Positions 1 through 8,738 of a DNA stretch of 64,000 nucleotides are shown here, piece by piece. The DNA comes from G965267185 sp965267185 (lineage in GTDB: Bacteria > Pseudomonadota > Alphaproteobacteria > UBA6615). The position numbers and the translations under genes were made by a program. Under the pieces are notes generated by a model, which was given only the letters and a program-made list of their open reading frames with translations, was not told where the DNA came from and searched no databases. Positions within the stretch are counted from its first letter, which is position 1, and each line of letters begins with the position of its first letter. Location of the stretch: assembly GCA_965267185.1 (NCBI GenBank), contig OZ253937.1:1178001-1242000 (forward strand), written 5' to 3'.

Positions 1-1443
1 AGTCTCGAAATCTGCGACCGGCTCGGCATCGGCGACAAACTGGTCGAGCAAGGTGTCACCTGGAACGAGGGCGAGGTCTTCCACGGCGACCAGCTCATTT
101 ACAGCTTCAATCTGCTGCCCGAGCCAGACCATCACCGCCCCGCTTTCATCAATCTGCAGCAGTTTCACTTCGAGCAGCGGATGATCGAACGCGCTCAGTC
201 GTTGCCCGAGATCGACTTGCGTTGGCAACACCAGGCGACCGGTCTCACGGCCCACGACGATCATGTGGAGATCGAAGTTGGCACGCCCGACGGCAGTTAT
301 ACCCTCGAGTGCGATTGGTTGCTGGCCTGCGATGGCGTGCGCAGTTCGGTGAGGAGCGCGCTCGGCCTCGATTTCGCCGGACGGGTTTTCCAAGACCGTT
401 TCCTGATTTCCGATATCCGTATGGAGGTCGACTTTCCCGCGATACGGCGGTTCTGGTTCGACCCCACCTTTTTCGACGGGCAGTCGACATTGCTCCACAA
501 ACAGGCGGACAATGTGTGGCGGGTCGACATGCAACTGGGCTGGGACGCCGACCCGGACGAAGAGCAGGAACCCGAGCGCGTTATACCGCGGCTCAAGCGG
601 ATGTTGGGGGATATCGAGTTCGAAATCGCTTGGACCTCGGTCTACACCTTCACCTGCAGGCGCATGGAGCGGTTCCGGCAAGACCGGGTGTTTTTTCTCG
701 GCGATAGCGCCCACGTGGTGTCCCCCTTCGGCGCGCGCGGCGGCAATGGCGGGTTGCAGGACGCCGATAATCTGATTTGGAAGCTGGCGCTCGTCACGGT
801 GGGCACGGCGCCCGAAGCGCTGCTTGCAACCTATGAAGATGAGCGCATTCCGGCGACCGACGAGAACATTCTGAACTCGACCCGCAGCACCGATTTCATG
901 ACCCCGAAGAGCAAAGTCAGCGGGATCTACCGCGATGCCGTACTCGATCTGGCCCGGTCGCACGAGTTCGCCCGCCGGCTGGTCAACAGCGGCCGGCTAT
1001 CGACACCCGCAACCTACGAAAACTCTCCGCTCAATACCGGCGACACCGATCCATTCGAGCAAGGCCCGCCGCCCGGCGCACCGGCGATTGATGCACCGGT
1101 ATCGACCCCGGACGCGCCCGGCGAGCGCCTCTGGCTGATCGATCGGCTCGGCGGGGATTTCGCCCTCTTGGCTTTCGATGATGACGACACCGATTGGGCG
1201 AGTGTGCAAACCGAACTGGCGCGATGTGCGCCGCCGGTTCGGCTGTTACGCATCGCCCCGGAAGAAGCCGCCAATTCCGGCAGCGATTTGATCGACCAGT
1301 GGGGCATCGCTGCGTTCCGCTACGATGCCGCTCGCGGCACTTGCTATCTCATACGGCCCGATCAGCATGTCGCCGCCCGCTGGCGGCGCTGTGACACGCC
1401 GCAAATCGAACGAGCGCTCGATCGTGCACTCGCAAAGAACTAA
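1..1443 (+). CDS. FAD-dependent aromatic-ring monooxygenase, 5' truncated
   Basis: Flavoprotein hydroxylase of the FAD_binding_3 (PheA/MhpA/TfdB) type, which uses NAD(P)H and O2 to hydroxylate phenolic or heteroaromatic rings in the cytoplasm. The reading frame is open from base 1, so the N-terminal Rossmann GxGxxG lies outside the window and about 480 residues are visible. The middle motif DWLLACDGVRSSVR is the DG fingerprint, and FFLGDSAHVVSPFGARGGNG is the GD motif that binds the FAD ribityl chain. The C-terminal ~100 residues end in LIRPDQHVAARW, typical of the thioredoxin-like tail of MhpA-like enzymes. The gene is followed 13 bp later by a DUF2783 gene, a common partner. The substrate is not determinable. 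Confidence 0.9.
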   Translation, partial: SLEICDRLGIGDKLVEQGVTWNEGEVFHGDQLIYSFNLLPEPDHHRPAFINLQQFHFEQRMIERAQSLPEIDLRWQHQATGLTAHDDHVEIEVGTPDGSYTLECDWLLACDGVRSSVRSALGLDFAGRVFQDRFLISDIRMEVDFPAIRRFWFDPTFFDGQSTLLHKQADNVWRVDMQLGWDADPDEEQEPERVIPRLKRMLGDIEFEIAWTSVYTFTCRRMERFRQDRVFFLGDSAHVVSPFGARGGNGGLQDADNLIWKLALVTVGTAPEALLATYEDERIPATDENILNSTRSTDFMTPKSKVSGIYRDAVLDLARSHEFARRLVNSGRLSTPATYENSPLNTGDTDPFEQGPPPGAPAIDAPVSTPDAPGERLWLIDRLGGDFALLAFDDDDTDWASVQTELARCAPPVRLLRIAPEEAANSGSDLIDQWGIAAFRYDAARGTCYLIRPDQHVAARWRRCDTPQIERALDRALAKN

Positions 1444-1456
1444 GGGAGGCTCACCC

Positions 1457-1696
1457 GTGTCAGCAAAGCTTCGGACGGACCTCGGCCTGGATGCCCCCGA
1501 CGATTTTTACCAGTCGCTGATCGATGCCCATGCGGGATTGAGCGACGAACAGAGCGAATTGCTCAACGCGAAGCTTGTACTGCTTCTGGCAAACCATATC
1601 GGCGACGGCGCGGTTCTCGCCGAGGCGCTCGCTGCCGCGCGGGAGGGATTGGCCTCTGGCACTGCCCAAACCCTCTCCTCAAAGATACAGGGGTGA
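1457..1696 (+). CDS. DUF2783 small protein
   Basis: A 79-residue acidic helical protein that I recognise as DUF2783, a family found next to flavin monooxygenases; its function is unknown. The core reads DDFYQSLIDAHAGLSDEQSE followed by an LNAKLVLLLANHIGD motif. I chose the GTG at 1457 because AAGGGAGG lies about 8 bp upstream, directly overlapping the end of the monooxygenase gene. An in-frame ATG further upstream would bury the start inside the preceding gene. Tight coupling suggests co-translation with the monooxygenase, perhaps as an accessory or stability factor (inference). Confidence 0.75.
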   Translation: MSAKLRTDLGLDAPDDFYQSLIDAHAGLSDEQSELLNAKLVLLLANHIGDGAVLAEALAAAREGLASGTAQTLSSKIQG

Positions 1697-1727
1697 CCGT
1701 CAGCGCGCGGCAAAGGTATGGGTCTCA

Positions 1728-1885
1728 TGCTGAGCTTCCTCATCCCGAGCTTGTCGAGGGACGAAGTATGAGGCCCGAAACACCTCATCCTGAGGAGCCC
1801 TTTCGCTCGCCCTTCGAGACGGGCCTGGCGGCCCTCCTCAGGGTGAGGCGAAAGGGCGTCTCGAAGGATCGAGGTGTTTCAGCTT
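1728..1885. repeat. REP-like extragenic palindromic element
   Basis: GC-rich intergenic segment with interlocking inverted repeats: CCTCATCCTGAGG near 1786, CCTCAGGGTGAGG near 1836, and GCCCTTTCGC facing GCGAAAGGGC around them. The unit resembles dispersed 'CTCATCCTGAG/CTTCGAGACG' palindromes seen between genes in many alphaproteobacteria. It sits between convergent genes and could fold on RNA from either strand, so it may end transcription or protect 3' ends. Confidence 0.6.
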
Positions 1886-1940
1886 CGGCTGCCTTACGCC
1901 ACGCCCCCTAATTCGCGATTCAGGGCGTGGCGGTCCAGCC

Positions 1941-2891
1941 TCAGCCCTGTAGCTCCCGCCACAACACCTTGTCGCGTGCCGCCGTCCAAATGCGCGGGTG
2001 GTCGAGGCCGCCCGCCTCGTCGTAAGCCCGGCTGACATTGAACGGAATGCAATGCTCGTAGATCGCCCAATCGCCGTATTTCGGCGTCATCTGCTTGTAG
2101 GCCCGGTCGAAAGTTTCTTTCAGCGATAGTTTGTTTTTGACGCCGTATTTGGCATGGCGGAACAGATCGCGCACGAACCCCTCGGTTTGGTCGAACGCCG
2201 CCTGACATTGCTTCGGCGTCTGGGTCGCCGGGCCGCGGCCGGGGATCAGCTTTCGCGGTTTCAGCGCGCGCAGATATTTCAATGTCTGCGGCCAGTCGCT
2301 CAGATGGGCGTCGCCGCAGTAGAGCGCAGCGTGAGCTTCGACGAGATCGCCGGCGAACAGGATCTTCTCTTTGGGCAACCAAATGATTGTGTCGCCCTTG
2401 GTATGGCCGCGGCCGGGATGGATGATTCGTACTTCGCGCTTGCCGAGCCACAGGGTCATCTCACGCTCAAAGGTCATAGTCGGCCAGGTCAGGCCGGGCA
2501 CCGTTTCGATGGCCTCGAACAAGCGCGGGAACCGGTCGGCTTCCGACTTGAAATCCTGAGCGCCGCGCTCGGCGATCAGTTCGCGGGTCGCCCTGCTGGT
2601 GACGATATGGTCGGCGTCGAAGCCGGACGCCCCCAACACGCGCACCGCATGGTAGTGGCTTAAAACCACATACTTGATCGGTTTCTTCGTCACGCGGCGG
2701 ATGCGCTTGACGATACGTTGCGCCATCACGGGCGTGGCTTGCGCGTCGAACACCAACACTTCGTTATCGCCGACGATGACGCCGGTGTTGGGATCCCCCT
2801 CAGCGGTGCAGGCGTAGACGCCATCGGCGAGCTTATCGAAGGTTACTTTCTTCGGTGCGAGATCGGCTGCGCTCGCGAATGCCTTGGCCAT
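1941..2891 (-). CDS. MBL-fold metallo-hydrolase with degenerate metal site
   Basis: A 316-residue metallo-beta-lactamase-fold protein. The usual HxHxDH motif is replaced by HYHAVR at about residue 85. The GHTKGDT and FAGDLVEAH segments keep a His and an Asp ligand, but the C-terminal PGHGP-like motif reads PGRGP. Several second-site ligands are therefore missing. The start at 2891 (MAKAFASA) has GAGGGAG 9-10 bp upstream; the longer frame adds 16 unlikely residues. It stands alone, convergent with the monooxygenase pair. It could be a one-metal or non-classical hydrolase of a subfamily common in proteobacterial catabolic loci. The substrate is unknown. Confidence 0.8.
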   Translation of the reverse strand: MAKAFASAADLAPKKVTFDKLADGVYACTAEGDPNTGVIVGDNEVLVFDAQATPVMAQRIVKRIRRVTKKPIKYVVLSHYHAVRVLGASGFDADHIVTSRATRELIAERGAQDFKSEADRFPRLFEAIETVPGLTWPTMTFEREMTLWLGKREVRIIHPGRGHTKGDTIIWLPKEKILFAGDLVEAHAALYCGDAHLSDWPQTLKYLRALKPRKLIPGRGPATQTPKQCQAAFDQTEGFVRDLFRHAKYGVKNKLSLKETFDRAYKQMTPKYGDWAIYEHCIPFNVSRAYDEAGGLDHPRIWTAARDKVLWRELQG

Positions 2892-2995
2892 CGGCCAACT
2901 CTCCCTCGTTAAAACAATGAGAGAGTGACTTGCCCGCACAACCGCTAAAACTCAAGCCAATTCTGTTTTAGGAATATGGAAGCAAGGACGGCAAA

Positions 2996-4357
2996 TCAGA
3001 CGCCGATCCAAACTTCGCCGCCATCGACGTATATCTCTTCTTCTGGTTCTTCTTCGGGTGGCGGCACAGTATCGCGCGTATTTTTCAGGCTAGCGCCATC
3101 GAGGTTGGCACCGTCGAGAATAGTGCCGGCAAGAATAGCTTCGTCGAGCACCGCGTCCTTAAGGTTAGCGTTGGTAAGGTTGGCGTTCGCCAGGTTGGCG
3201 CCGTTCAAACGCGCGTCACTGAGATCGGCGCCGACGAGGTTCGCGCCGGTGAGATCGGCACCCGACAAGTTGGCGGGCCAGCGACGACTCTTGCGTTTGC
3301 CCTTCGTGTCCGTCAGCAACATCGCGACCAATCGGGCCCCTGACAAGTTGACCGCGCGTAGATCGGCGCCTTCCAAGGTCGCCCCTTGCAAGTCCGCGTC
3401 ATTTAGATTGGCACCGACCAAGTAAATCCCGGTCATGTCGCTCATGATGAACCGGGCGCCGCGCAGGTTCGCACCGCTCATATGGGTGCCCCTCAAAACA
3501 GCCCCGTTGAGCTCCATACCGGGTAGATCGATGCGCTCCAGATCGGCGTGCGAGAGATCGGCCCGTTCGCCATAGCGGCCATCGCTGTTGATCCAGGCGA
3601 AGTGGTTGGTCAGGAGCAACTGAATATCCTTGGGAAATTCGCTTCGCGGCTTGGATATGCGCGCGCCTTCCAGGTTGGCGCCCGCCAGGTCGACACCGCT
3701 GAGCTTTGCGCCTTCCAAATTCGCGTTGGACAAGTCGGTGTCGTCGAAGATCACCCCGCTTAGATCGGCCCCCACCAGACTCGCACCCGACAGGTTGGCG
3801 CGCGCCAGGTTGGCACCGGACAGGTCCACCCCGTCCATGTCGGCATTGCTCATAACGCCCGACGTCAGGTTTGCACCCGACATGTTAGCGCCGCGCAGCC
3901 GGCTGCCCATCATCGAAGAGCCGGTAAGGTCGGCGCCGGCTATGTTCGCATTCTCCAGGTTTGCATGATCGAGTACGGCGTAGGCGGCCTCGTCGTCGTC
4001 CGGCTCAGCCGCCAGCATCAGGGCGCCGCCGCGTAAATCGGTACCGACCAGGCTGGCAAGCCGCAATTTCACGCCACGCATGTGTGCGCCGCGCATGTCG
4101 GCGTTATCGAAGGTGGCACCGCTCAAGTCGGCACCGTCGAGCATGACGGAAAACATATCGGCGCCGGCAAAGTTGGCGCGCCGCATACGGCATTTGTAAA
4201 AACTGGTGCCCGCCAATTTCGCCCGCGCGAGATTCACTTCGTCGAAGTTGAAGTGACGCAAATCCTTCAACGACAGATCAGCGCGTTTGCCGCCGCCTGC
4301 TTGGGTCACCCAAAGCAGGTGCTTATTGAGAATGCCGGCAATATCTGACGGTTTCAT
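2996..4357 (-). CDS. Two-module pentapeptide-repeat protein
   Basis: A 453-residue protein made almost wholly of A(D/N)Lxx pentapeptide repeats, predicted to fold as right-handed quadrilateral beta-helices. A short cap, ILNKHLLWV followed by KRADLSLKDL, occurs at residues 8-35. It recurs in related form at about residues 245-275 (LLTNHFAWI, then ERADLSHADL), so the gene is two homologous cap-plus-helix modules. A KGKRKSRRW basic insert breaks the second helix near residue 352. The C-terminus is a Pro/Glu tail (PPPEEEPEEE). There is no signal peptide. Family members are mostly of unknown function, and a few mimic DNA and bind gyrase. No gyrase-protection context is visible here. Confidence 0.9.
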   Translation of the reverse strand: MKPSDIAGILNKHLLWVTQAGGGKRADLSLKDLRHFNFDEVNLARAKLAGTSFYKCRMRRANFAGADMFSVMLDGADLSGATFDNADMRGAHMRGVKLRLASLVGTDLRGGALMLAAEPDDDEAAYAVLDHANLENANIAGADLTGSSMMGSRLRGANMSGANLTSGVMSNADMDGVDLSGANLARANLSGASLVGADLSGVIFDDTDLSNANLEGAKLSGVDLAGANLEGARISKPRSEFPKDIQLLLTNHFAWINSDGRYGERADLSHADLERIDLPGMELNGAVLRGTHMSGANLRGARFIMSDMTGIYLVGANLNDADLQGATLEGADLRAVNLSGARLVAMLLTDTKGKRKSRRWPANLSGADLTGANLVGADLSDARLNGANLANANLTNANLKDAVLDEAILAGTILDGANLDGASLKNTRDTVPPPEEEPEEEIYVDGGEVWIGV

Positions 4358-4482
4358 GGAAGGGGCGGTTTGCCTCGGACTTGTTGAGCCCGGGGGACCG
4401 TACAGGAATAGACTTAACGGGGTATGCAGCGAGGCGGTCTATCGGACAGCAATCGTTCCGCTATTTAGTAAAATGCCAGCGG

Positions 4483-4860
4483 CTAGGACTCTTCGTCGAG
4501 CACCCGGCGGGCGATCCGGAAGACCTCCATGCCCATGGGCACGCCGCAATAGACGGCGATCTGCATCAAAATCTCTTTCGCCTCGTCTTGGCTGATGCCG
4601 TTGCGCAGCGCGCCGCGGAAATGAGTTTCGAACTCGGTAAGCCGGCCCATCCCCGCCAGCATACCCAAGTTTAGAATGCTGCGCTCGCGGCGCTCTAAGA
4701 CGCCGCGCGCCCAGGTTCCGCCCCAGCCGAACTCCGTAACAACTTGCTCTTGGAATTCGCGGCTGAATTCGTCGACATTGCCGAGCGCCCGCTCGACATA
4801 CTCGGCGCCCAGCACTTCCTTGCGGACTGCCAGCCCCTTCTCGAACCGTTCTTTGTCCAT
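4483..4860 (-). CDS. Carboxymuconolactone decarboxylase family protein
   Basis: A 125-residue all-helical protein of the CMD/AhpD superfamily, closest to PcaC-like proteins (gamma-carboxymuconolactone decarboxylase of protocatechuate catabolism). Visible features are ERRERSILNLGMLAGMGR in the central helix and IAVYCGVPMGMEVFRIARRV at the C-terminus. It lacks the CxxC of peroxidase-type AhpD, which favours the CMD branch. The start has a strong GAGAGGGGGG ribosome site. It is followed 3' by no other catabolic pca gene, so true PcaC activity is not established. It lies 21 bp downstream of the hydroquinone reductase gene on the same strand. Confidence 0.8.
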   Translation of the reverse strand: MDKERFEKGLAVRKEVLGAEYVERALGNVDEFSREFQEQVVTEFGWGGTWARGVLERRERSILNLGMLAGMGRLTEFETHFRGALRNGISQDEAKEILMQIAVYCGVPMGMEVFRIARRVLDEES

Positions 4861-4881
4861 ATCGCCCCCCTCTCCCGTGGA

Positions 4882-5886
4882 CTAGAAACGGTCGCGGTCG
4901 TGCGGCTGGCGATAAAACTCTTCGATGCCGGCCGGCCCCATGGGGATGATGCCGTTGGAGTTCACGCGCTCGATGCCGTAATAGTTCCGCTTGGCGTAAT
5001 CGAAACTGAACGTCTCCGCGATACCGGGCACCTGGTAAAGCTCGCGGGTAAAATTGGTCAGATTGGGATAATCGCTCAACCGCCGCAGATTACACTTGAA
5101 GGCGCCGACATAGCAGGCGTCGAACCGAATAAGCGTCGGAAACAGCCGCCAATCCGCCTCGGTCAACTGGTCGCCGACGAGATAGCGCTGCTTACTGAGA
5201 CGAACTTCGAGGTCGTCGAGGGTGTTGAACAACGCGGTCACGGCCGTGTTGTACGCCTCTTGCGATTGGGCGAAGCCGCACCGGTACACGCCGTTATTGA
5301 CGGTGGCATAGATCACGTCGTTGATCTCGTCGATCTCGCCGCGCAGCTCTTCGGGGTAGTAGTCCTCGCCGGCATTGGTGTGCGCATCGAACGCCGTGTT
5401 GAACATGCGAATGATCTCAGACGATTCGTTGTTGATGACCCGGCTCGTCTCCTTGTCCCACAGGGTCGGCACCGTGACCTTGCCCGTGTAGTCGGACTGT
5501 GATGCCGCATAGGCCTCGTACAAATGCTCGAAGCCATTGACCGTGTCGGGAGTACAGTCGGGAAACTGCGGGTCTTCACGATAGGTCCATCCGCCGGCGT
5601 GTCGCCCCGGCAAGGCGAAAGACACCGAGATGGCGTTGTCGAGCTTCTTTAGCGAGCGAAAAATCAGCGCCCGGTGCGCCCACGGGCAGGTATGCGCCAA
5701 ATAGAGGTGATAGCGGCCGGGCTCCGCCTTATAGCCGCCCTCGCCCGTCGGCCCCGGTGATCCATCGGCGGTGACCCAGTTGCGGAATTGGCTTTCGGTG
5801 CGTTTGAAATTTCCATCTTTCGCGGTTTCACGCGATACCGCAGCATTGTCACCTTCCTGCCACGCACCATCGATAAGCATTCCCAT
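4882..5886 (-). CDS. Glutathionyl-hydroquinone reductase
   Basis: A 334-residue Xi-class glutathione transferase (YqjG/PcpF/ECM4 family) that reductively removes glutathione from glutathionyl-hydroquinones, recycling quinones formed by aromatic hydroxylation. The catalytic TCPWAHRALIFR motif with the reactive Cys is near residue 66. The family motif for the C-terminal helical domain, LTEADWRLFPTLIRFD, is near residue 240. Length is typical (320-330). The protein is cytosolic with no leader. It forms a probable unit with the upstream VOC dioxygenase gene and the downstream CMD gene, consistent with handling hydroquinone or catechol intermediates. Confidence 0.92.
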   Translation of the reverse strand: MGMLIDGAWQEGDNAAVSRETAKDGNFKRTESQFRNWVTADGSPGPTGEGGYKAEPGRYHLYLAHTCPWAHRALIFRSLKKLDNAISVSFALPGRHAGGWTYREDPQFPDCTPDTVNGFEHLYEAYAASQSDYTGKVTVPTLWDKETSRVINNESSEIIRMFNTAFDAHTNAGEDYYPEELRGEIDEINDVIYATVNNGVYRCGFAQSQEAYNTAVTALFNTLDDLEVRLSKQRYLVGDQLTEADWRLFPTLIRFDACYVGAFKCNLRRLSDYPNLTNFTRELYQVPGIAETFSFDYAKRNYYGIERVNSNGIIPMGPAGIEEFYRQPHDRDRF

Positions 5887-5905
5887 CGCTAACTATCCTT
5901 CTTTG

Positions 5906-6496
5906 CTATTTGTCGTTGGCGGAGAGAAGCGCCGCCGTTTCACCGTCGCGTGGACGTAAGAGAACTTCTTCCGGCTCACCCGCTTTGTGCCGTTCGACGA
6001 TCTCTTCGAAATCGAAGGTGACGCCGATCGGATTGCGGTTGAACACCCCCGTTGCAAACCACTCGTTGAGCGCGTCGACAGAGGGAAAATTATCGACCTG
6101 AATTTCCACTGCGTTCTGATCCGGATCGCGGTAGTACATTGAGGTGGTCGGGCCGTGGTTGATGGTGCGCGCCGGCATCACGCCCGACGCCTTCAGCCGC
6201 TCATACTGGTGAACCATATCGCCGAGGGTCGCATAAGAGTACGCGAAGTGAGCCATGCCGACGGTATTCGGCTCCCGGTCCTTGTAGTCCGGTGTCTCGA
6301 TAATGGCGATGCGGTGATGTTCGTCGTCATAGGTAATGAACGCCAGGCCTTGCGACGCGCCCATAACGGTGGCGCCGAGAAAATGACAGTACCAGTCGAC
6401 CATTTCCTGAAACCGCTTCGTGTACAACACGATATGGGCGAACTTGGCCGGCGATATTACGTCATTGGGCTCGGGGACCCGCATTGGCACGTCCAT
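5906..6496 (-). CDS. Single-domain extradiol-type VOC dioxygenase
   Basis: A 196-residue vicinal-oxygen-chelate protein. The putative 2-His-1-Glu metal triad is visible: His in KFAHIVLY (about residue 20), His in VGMAHFAYS (about residue 82) and Glu in NAVEIQVDN (about residue 132). This pattern fits catechol-2,3-dioxygenase-like enzymes that cleave catechols next to the diol. A GGAGG site sits 6 bp before the ATG at 6496. It is the first gene of a three-gene reverse unit with the hydroquinone reductase and CMD proteins. Glyoxalase-type chemistry cannot be excluded. Confidence 0.8.
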   Translation of the reverse strand: MDVPMRVPEPNDVISPAKFAHIVLYTKRFQEMVDWYCHFLGATVMGASQGLAFITYDDEHHRIAIIETPDYKDREPNTVGMAHFAYSYATLGDMVHQYERLKASGVMPARTINHGPTTSMYYRDPDQNAVEIQVDNFPSVDALNEWFATGVFNRNPIGVTFDFEEIVERHKAGEPEEVLLRPRDGETAALLSANDK

Positions 6497-6658
6497 TCAT
6501 TTCCTCCATTCGAGAAGATCGCTCTGATATGGCCTTCCAGCATAGCAAGTCCAGCGCGGGCGGGCACCCCAATGGCAATTACGGCCGGGGGCATTGGTCG
6601 GCCCGCCCAATACCGATATAAACAAGGGCGACGGCCAAACGAGAAACGAAATTAATTA

Positions 6659-7819
6659 ATGGCCCTGGAGAAAGACACACTCGATCTGCTGTTAACCACC
6701 GTGCACCGGTTCGTGCGCGAGCGGCTAGTGCCGCGCGAGGCCGAGGTGGCGGCGAACGACGCCGTACCGCCGGAAATTATCGCCGAAATGCGCGAACTGG
6801 GCCTGTTCGGCCTGTCGATCCCCACCGAATATGGTGGGCTCGGCCTGAGCATGGTCGAAGAAGTCCGGGTGGTGCTGGAATTGGGCTGGACCTCGCCGGC
6901 CTTCCGCTCGGTGTTCGGCACCAATGTGGGCATCGGCTCTCAGGGCATCGTGATCGATGGGACCGAGGAGCAGAAGGCGCACTATCTACCAAAACTGGCC
7001 AGCGGCGAGTTGATCGCCTCATTCGCCCTCACCGAGCCGGAATCGGGATCCGACGCCGGGTCCCTGCGCACCTCGGCCCGTCTCAACGGCGACCACTATG
7101 TGCTCAACGGCACCAAGCGTTTCATCACCAACGCGCCTCATGCGGGCATTTTCACCCTGATGGCCCGCACCAACACAGACGAACCGGGCGCGCGCGGTAT
7201 TTCGGCCTTTATCGTCGAACGGGATATACCGGGGCTCTCGGTTGGTACGCCGGATAAGAAGATGGGCCAGCAAGGCGCCCATACCGCCGATGTCATCCTG
7301 GAGAACTGCCGGGTACCCGCCACGGCCATCATCGGCGGCGTCGCCGACCAGGGTTTCAAGACGGCGATGAAAGTCCTCGACCGTGGCCGCCTTCATATGG
7401 GTGCCATCGCGGTGGGCATGGCCGAGCGGCTGATCGACGAATGCGTGCGCTACGCCGGTGAACGCCGCCAGTTCGGTAAAACGATCGGCGAATTTCAGCT
7501 GGTCCAAGCGATGCTTGCCGACAGCCGTACCGAGGCCTACGCCGGCCGGACCATGGTGATGGATGCCGCGCAACGGTTCGACGCAGGCGAGACCATCGGC
7601 ACCGAAGCGGCGTGCTGCAAGCTCTACACGACGGAGATGGTCGGCCGCGTCGCCGACCGGGCAGTGCAGATATTCGGCGGTGCGGGCTACATGGCCGAGT
7701 ATCCCATCGAGCGGTTTTACCGCGACGTCCGGCTGCTGCGAATCTACGAGGGCACCTCGCAGATCCAACAGCTTGTCATCGCCCGTAACATGCTGCGCGA
7801 CGCTCAAGCGAAAAATTAG
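6659..7819 (+). CDS. Acyl-CoA dehydrogenase
   Basis: A 386-residue FAD acyl-CoA dehydrogenase that introduces an alpha,beta double bond into an acyl-CoA and passes electrons to ETF. The FAD/substrate loop FALTEPESGSDAGS is near residue 122. The second signature, GRRQFGKTIGEFQL, is near residue 270. The catalytic-base segment RIYEGTSQIQQLVIARNML, with its Glu, is near residue 362. Length and architecture match short-chain or branched-chain members. It is followed 29 bp downstream by a fumarylacetoacetate-hydrolase-fold gene, and the two probably form an operon for beta-oxidation-like steps of ring-cleavage products (inference). Confidence 0.92.
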   Translation: MALEKDTLDLLLTTVHRFVRERLVPREAEVAANDAVPPEIIAEMRELGLFGLSIPTEYGGLGLSMVEEVRVVLELGWTSPAFRSVFGTNVGIGSQGIVIDGTEEQKAHYLPKLASGELIASFALTEPESGSDAGSLRTSARLNGDHYVLNGTKRFITNAPHAGIFTLMARTNTDEPGARGISAFIVERDIPGLSVGTPDKKMGQQGAHTADVILENCRVPATAIIGGVADQGFKTAMKVLDRGRLHMGAIAVGMAERLIDECVRYAGERRQFGKTIGEFQLVQAMLADSRTEAYAGRTMVMDAAQRFDAGETIGTEAACCKLYTTEMVGRVADRAVQIFGGAGYMAEYPIERFYRDVRLLRIYEGTSQIQQLVIARNMLRDAQAKN

Positions 7820-7848
7820 AAACCACATCAAGATGGACAGGTAACTTC

Positions 7849-8727
7849 ATGAAACTCATTAGCTTTCGAATTGTGAATCGCGACACTTGGGGGGTTTATG
7901 GCCCGGACGGCGGGGTGATCGATCTGGGCGCGGAGTTCATCACGTCGATGCCCACCCTGGTCGACTATCTGACGGCCGACGACGGCCAGAAAGCAAAGGT
8001 CGACGAATATCTGAAATCCGGCTTCGGCGGCGGCGGTGGAAAAACATCGGATTTCCCTCTGAAAGACGTCACCCTGCAACCGCCGATACCCAACCCCGGC
8101 AAGATCATTTGCGTGGGGCTGAACTACCGCAAGCATGCCGAGGAAACCGGCAACGCGATACCGTCAAAGCCCGTTTTGTTCCCGCGCTGGCCGGAGACCC
8201 ACGTCGCCCACGGCCAACCGATGCTGGCACCGCGCGAGTCCGAACGCTTCGACTATGAAGGCGAATTGGCCGTCATCATCGGCAAGACCGCGCGGCGCGT
8301 ACCGGAAAGTGAAGCGCTCGATTATGTCGGGGGCTACAGCTGCTACAATGAAGGCTCGATCCGCGATTGGCAGCGGCATTCGTCGACATACCTGGCGGGC
8401 AAGAATTTCTTCCACTCGGGCGCGTTCGGGCCGTGTCTGGCAACCGCCGACGAAATCCCCGATCCTTCAAAGCTAACCCTGGAAACCCGACTCAACGGCG
8501 AGGTGGTTCAGCGCGAAGGCGTCGACGACCTGATCTTCAACGTGCCCCAACTCATCCATTACATCTCGACATTCATCGAGCTGCGGCCCGGCGACGTTAT
8601 CGTCACCGGTACGCCGAGCGGGGTCGGCCACGTGCGCCAACCGCCGCTTTGGATGAAGCCGGGCGACACGGTGGAAGTCGAGATCTCCGGGGTCGGCGTG
8701 CTGACCAACCCCATCGAAGCCGATTAA
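7849..8727 (+). CDS. Fumarylacetoacetate hydrolase family enzyme
   Basis: A 292-residue FAH-fold enzyme. Family members cleave C-C bonds or decarboxylate beta-diketo or acylpyruvate products of aromatic ring opening, using Mg2+ or Mn2+. The N-terminal domain is followed by IICVGLNYRKHAEETG (about residue 84), then FDYEGELAVIIGK, whose two Glu residues are metal ligands. PGDVIVTGTPSGVGHVR (about residue 247) is a further family signature. It has 29 bp to the upstream acyl-CoA dehydrogenase gene. Possible roles include acylpyruvase, oxaloacetate decarboxylase or hydroxymuconate-type hydrolase, and the exact reaction is open. Confidence 0.9.
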   Translation: MKLISFRIVNRDTWGVYGPDGGVIDLGAEFITSMPTLVDYLTADDGQKAKVDEYLKSGFGGGGGKTSDFPLKDVTLQPPIPNPGKIICVGLNYRKHAEETGNAIPSKPVLFPRWPETHVAHGQPMLAPRESERFDYEGELAVIIGKTARRVPESEALDYVGGYSCYNEGSIRDWQRHSSTYLAGKNFFHSGAFGPCLATADEIPDPSKLTLETRLNGEVVQREGVDDLIFNVPQLIHYISTFIELRPGDVIVTGTPSGVGHVRQPPLWMKPGDTVEVEISGVGVLTNPIEAD

Positions 8728-8738
8728 GCGGGCCGGCG

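Noticed and set aside
1728..1885. CRISPR repeat or insertion-sequence end
   Set aside because: There are no regularly spaced unique spacers and no transposase. It is an intergenic palindrome.
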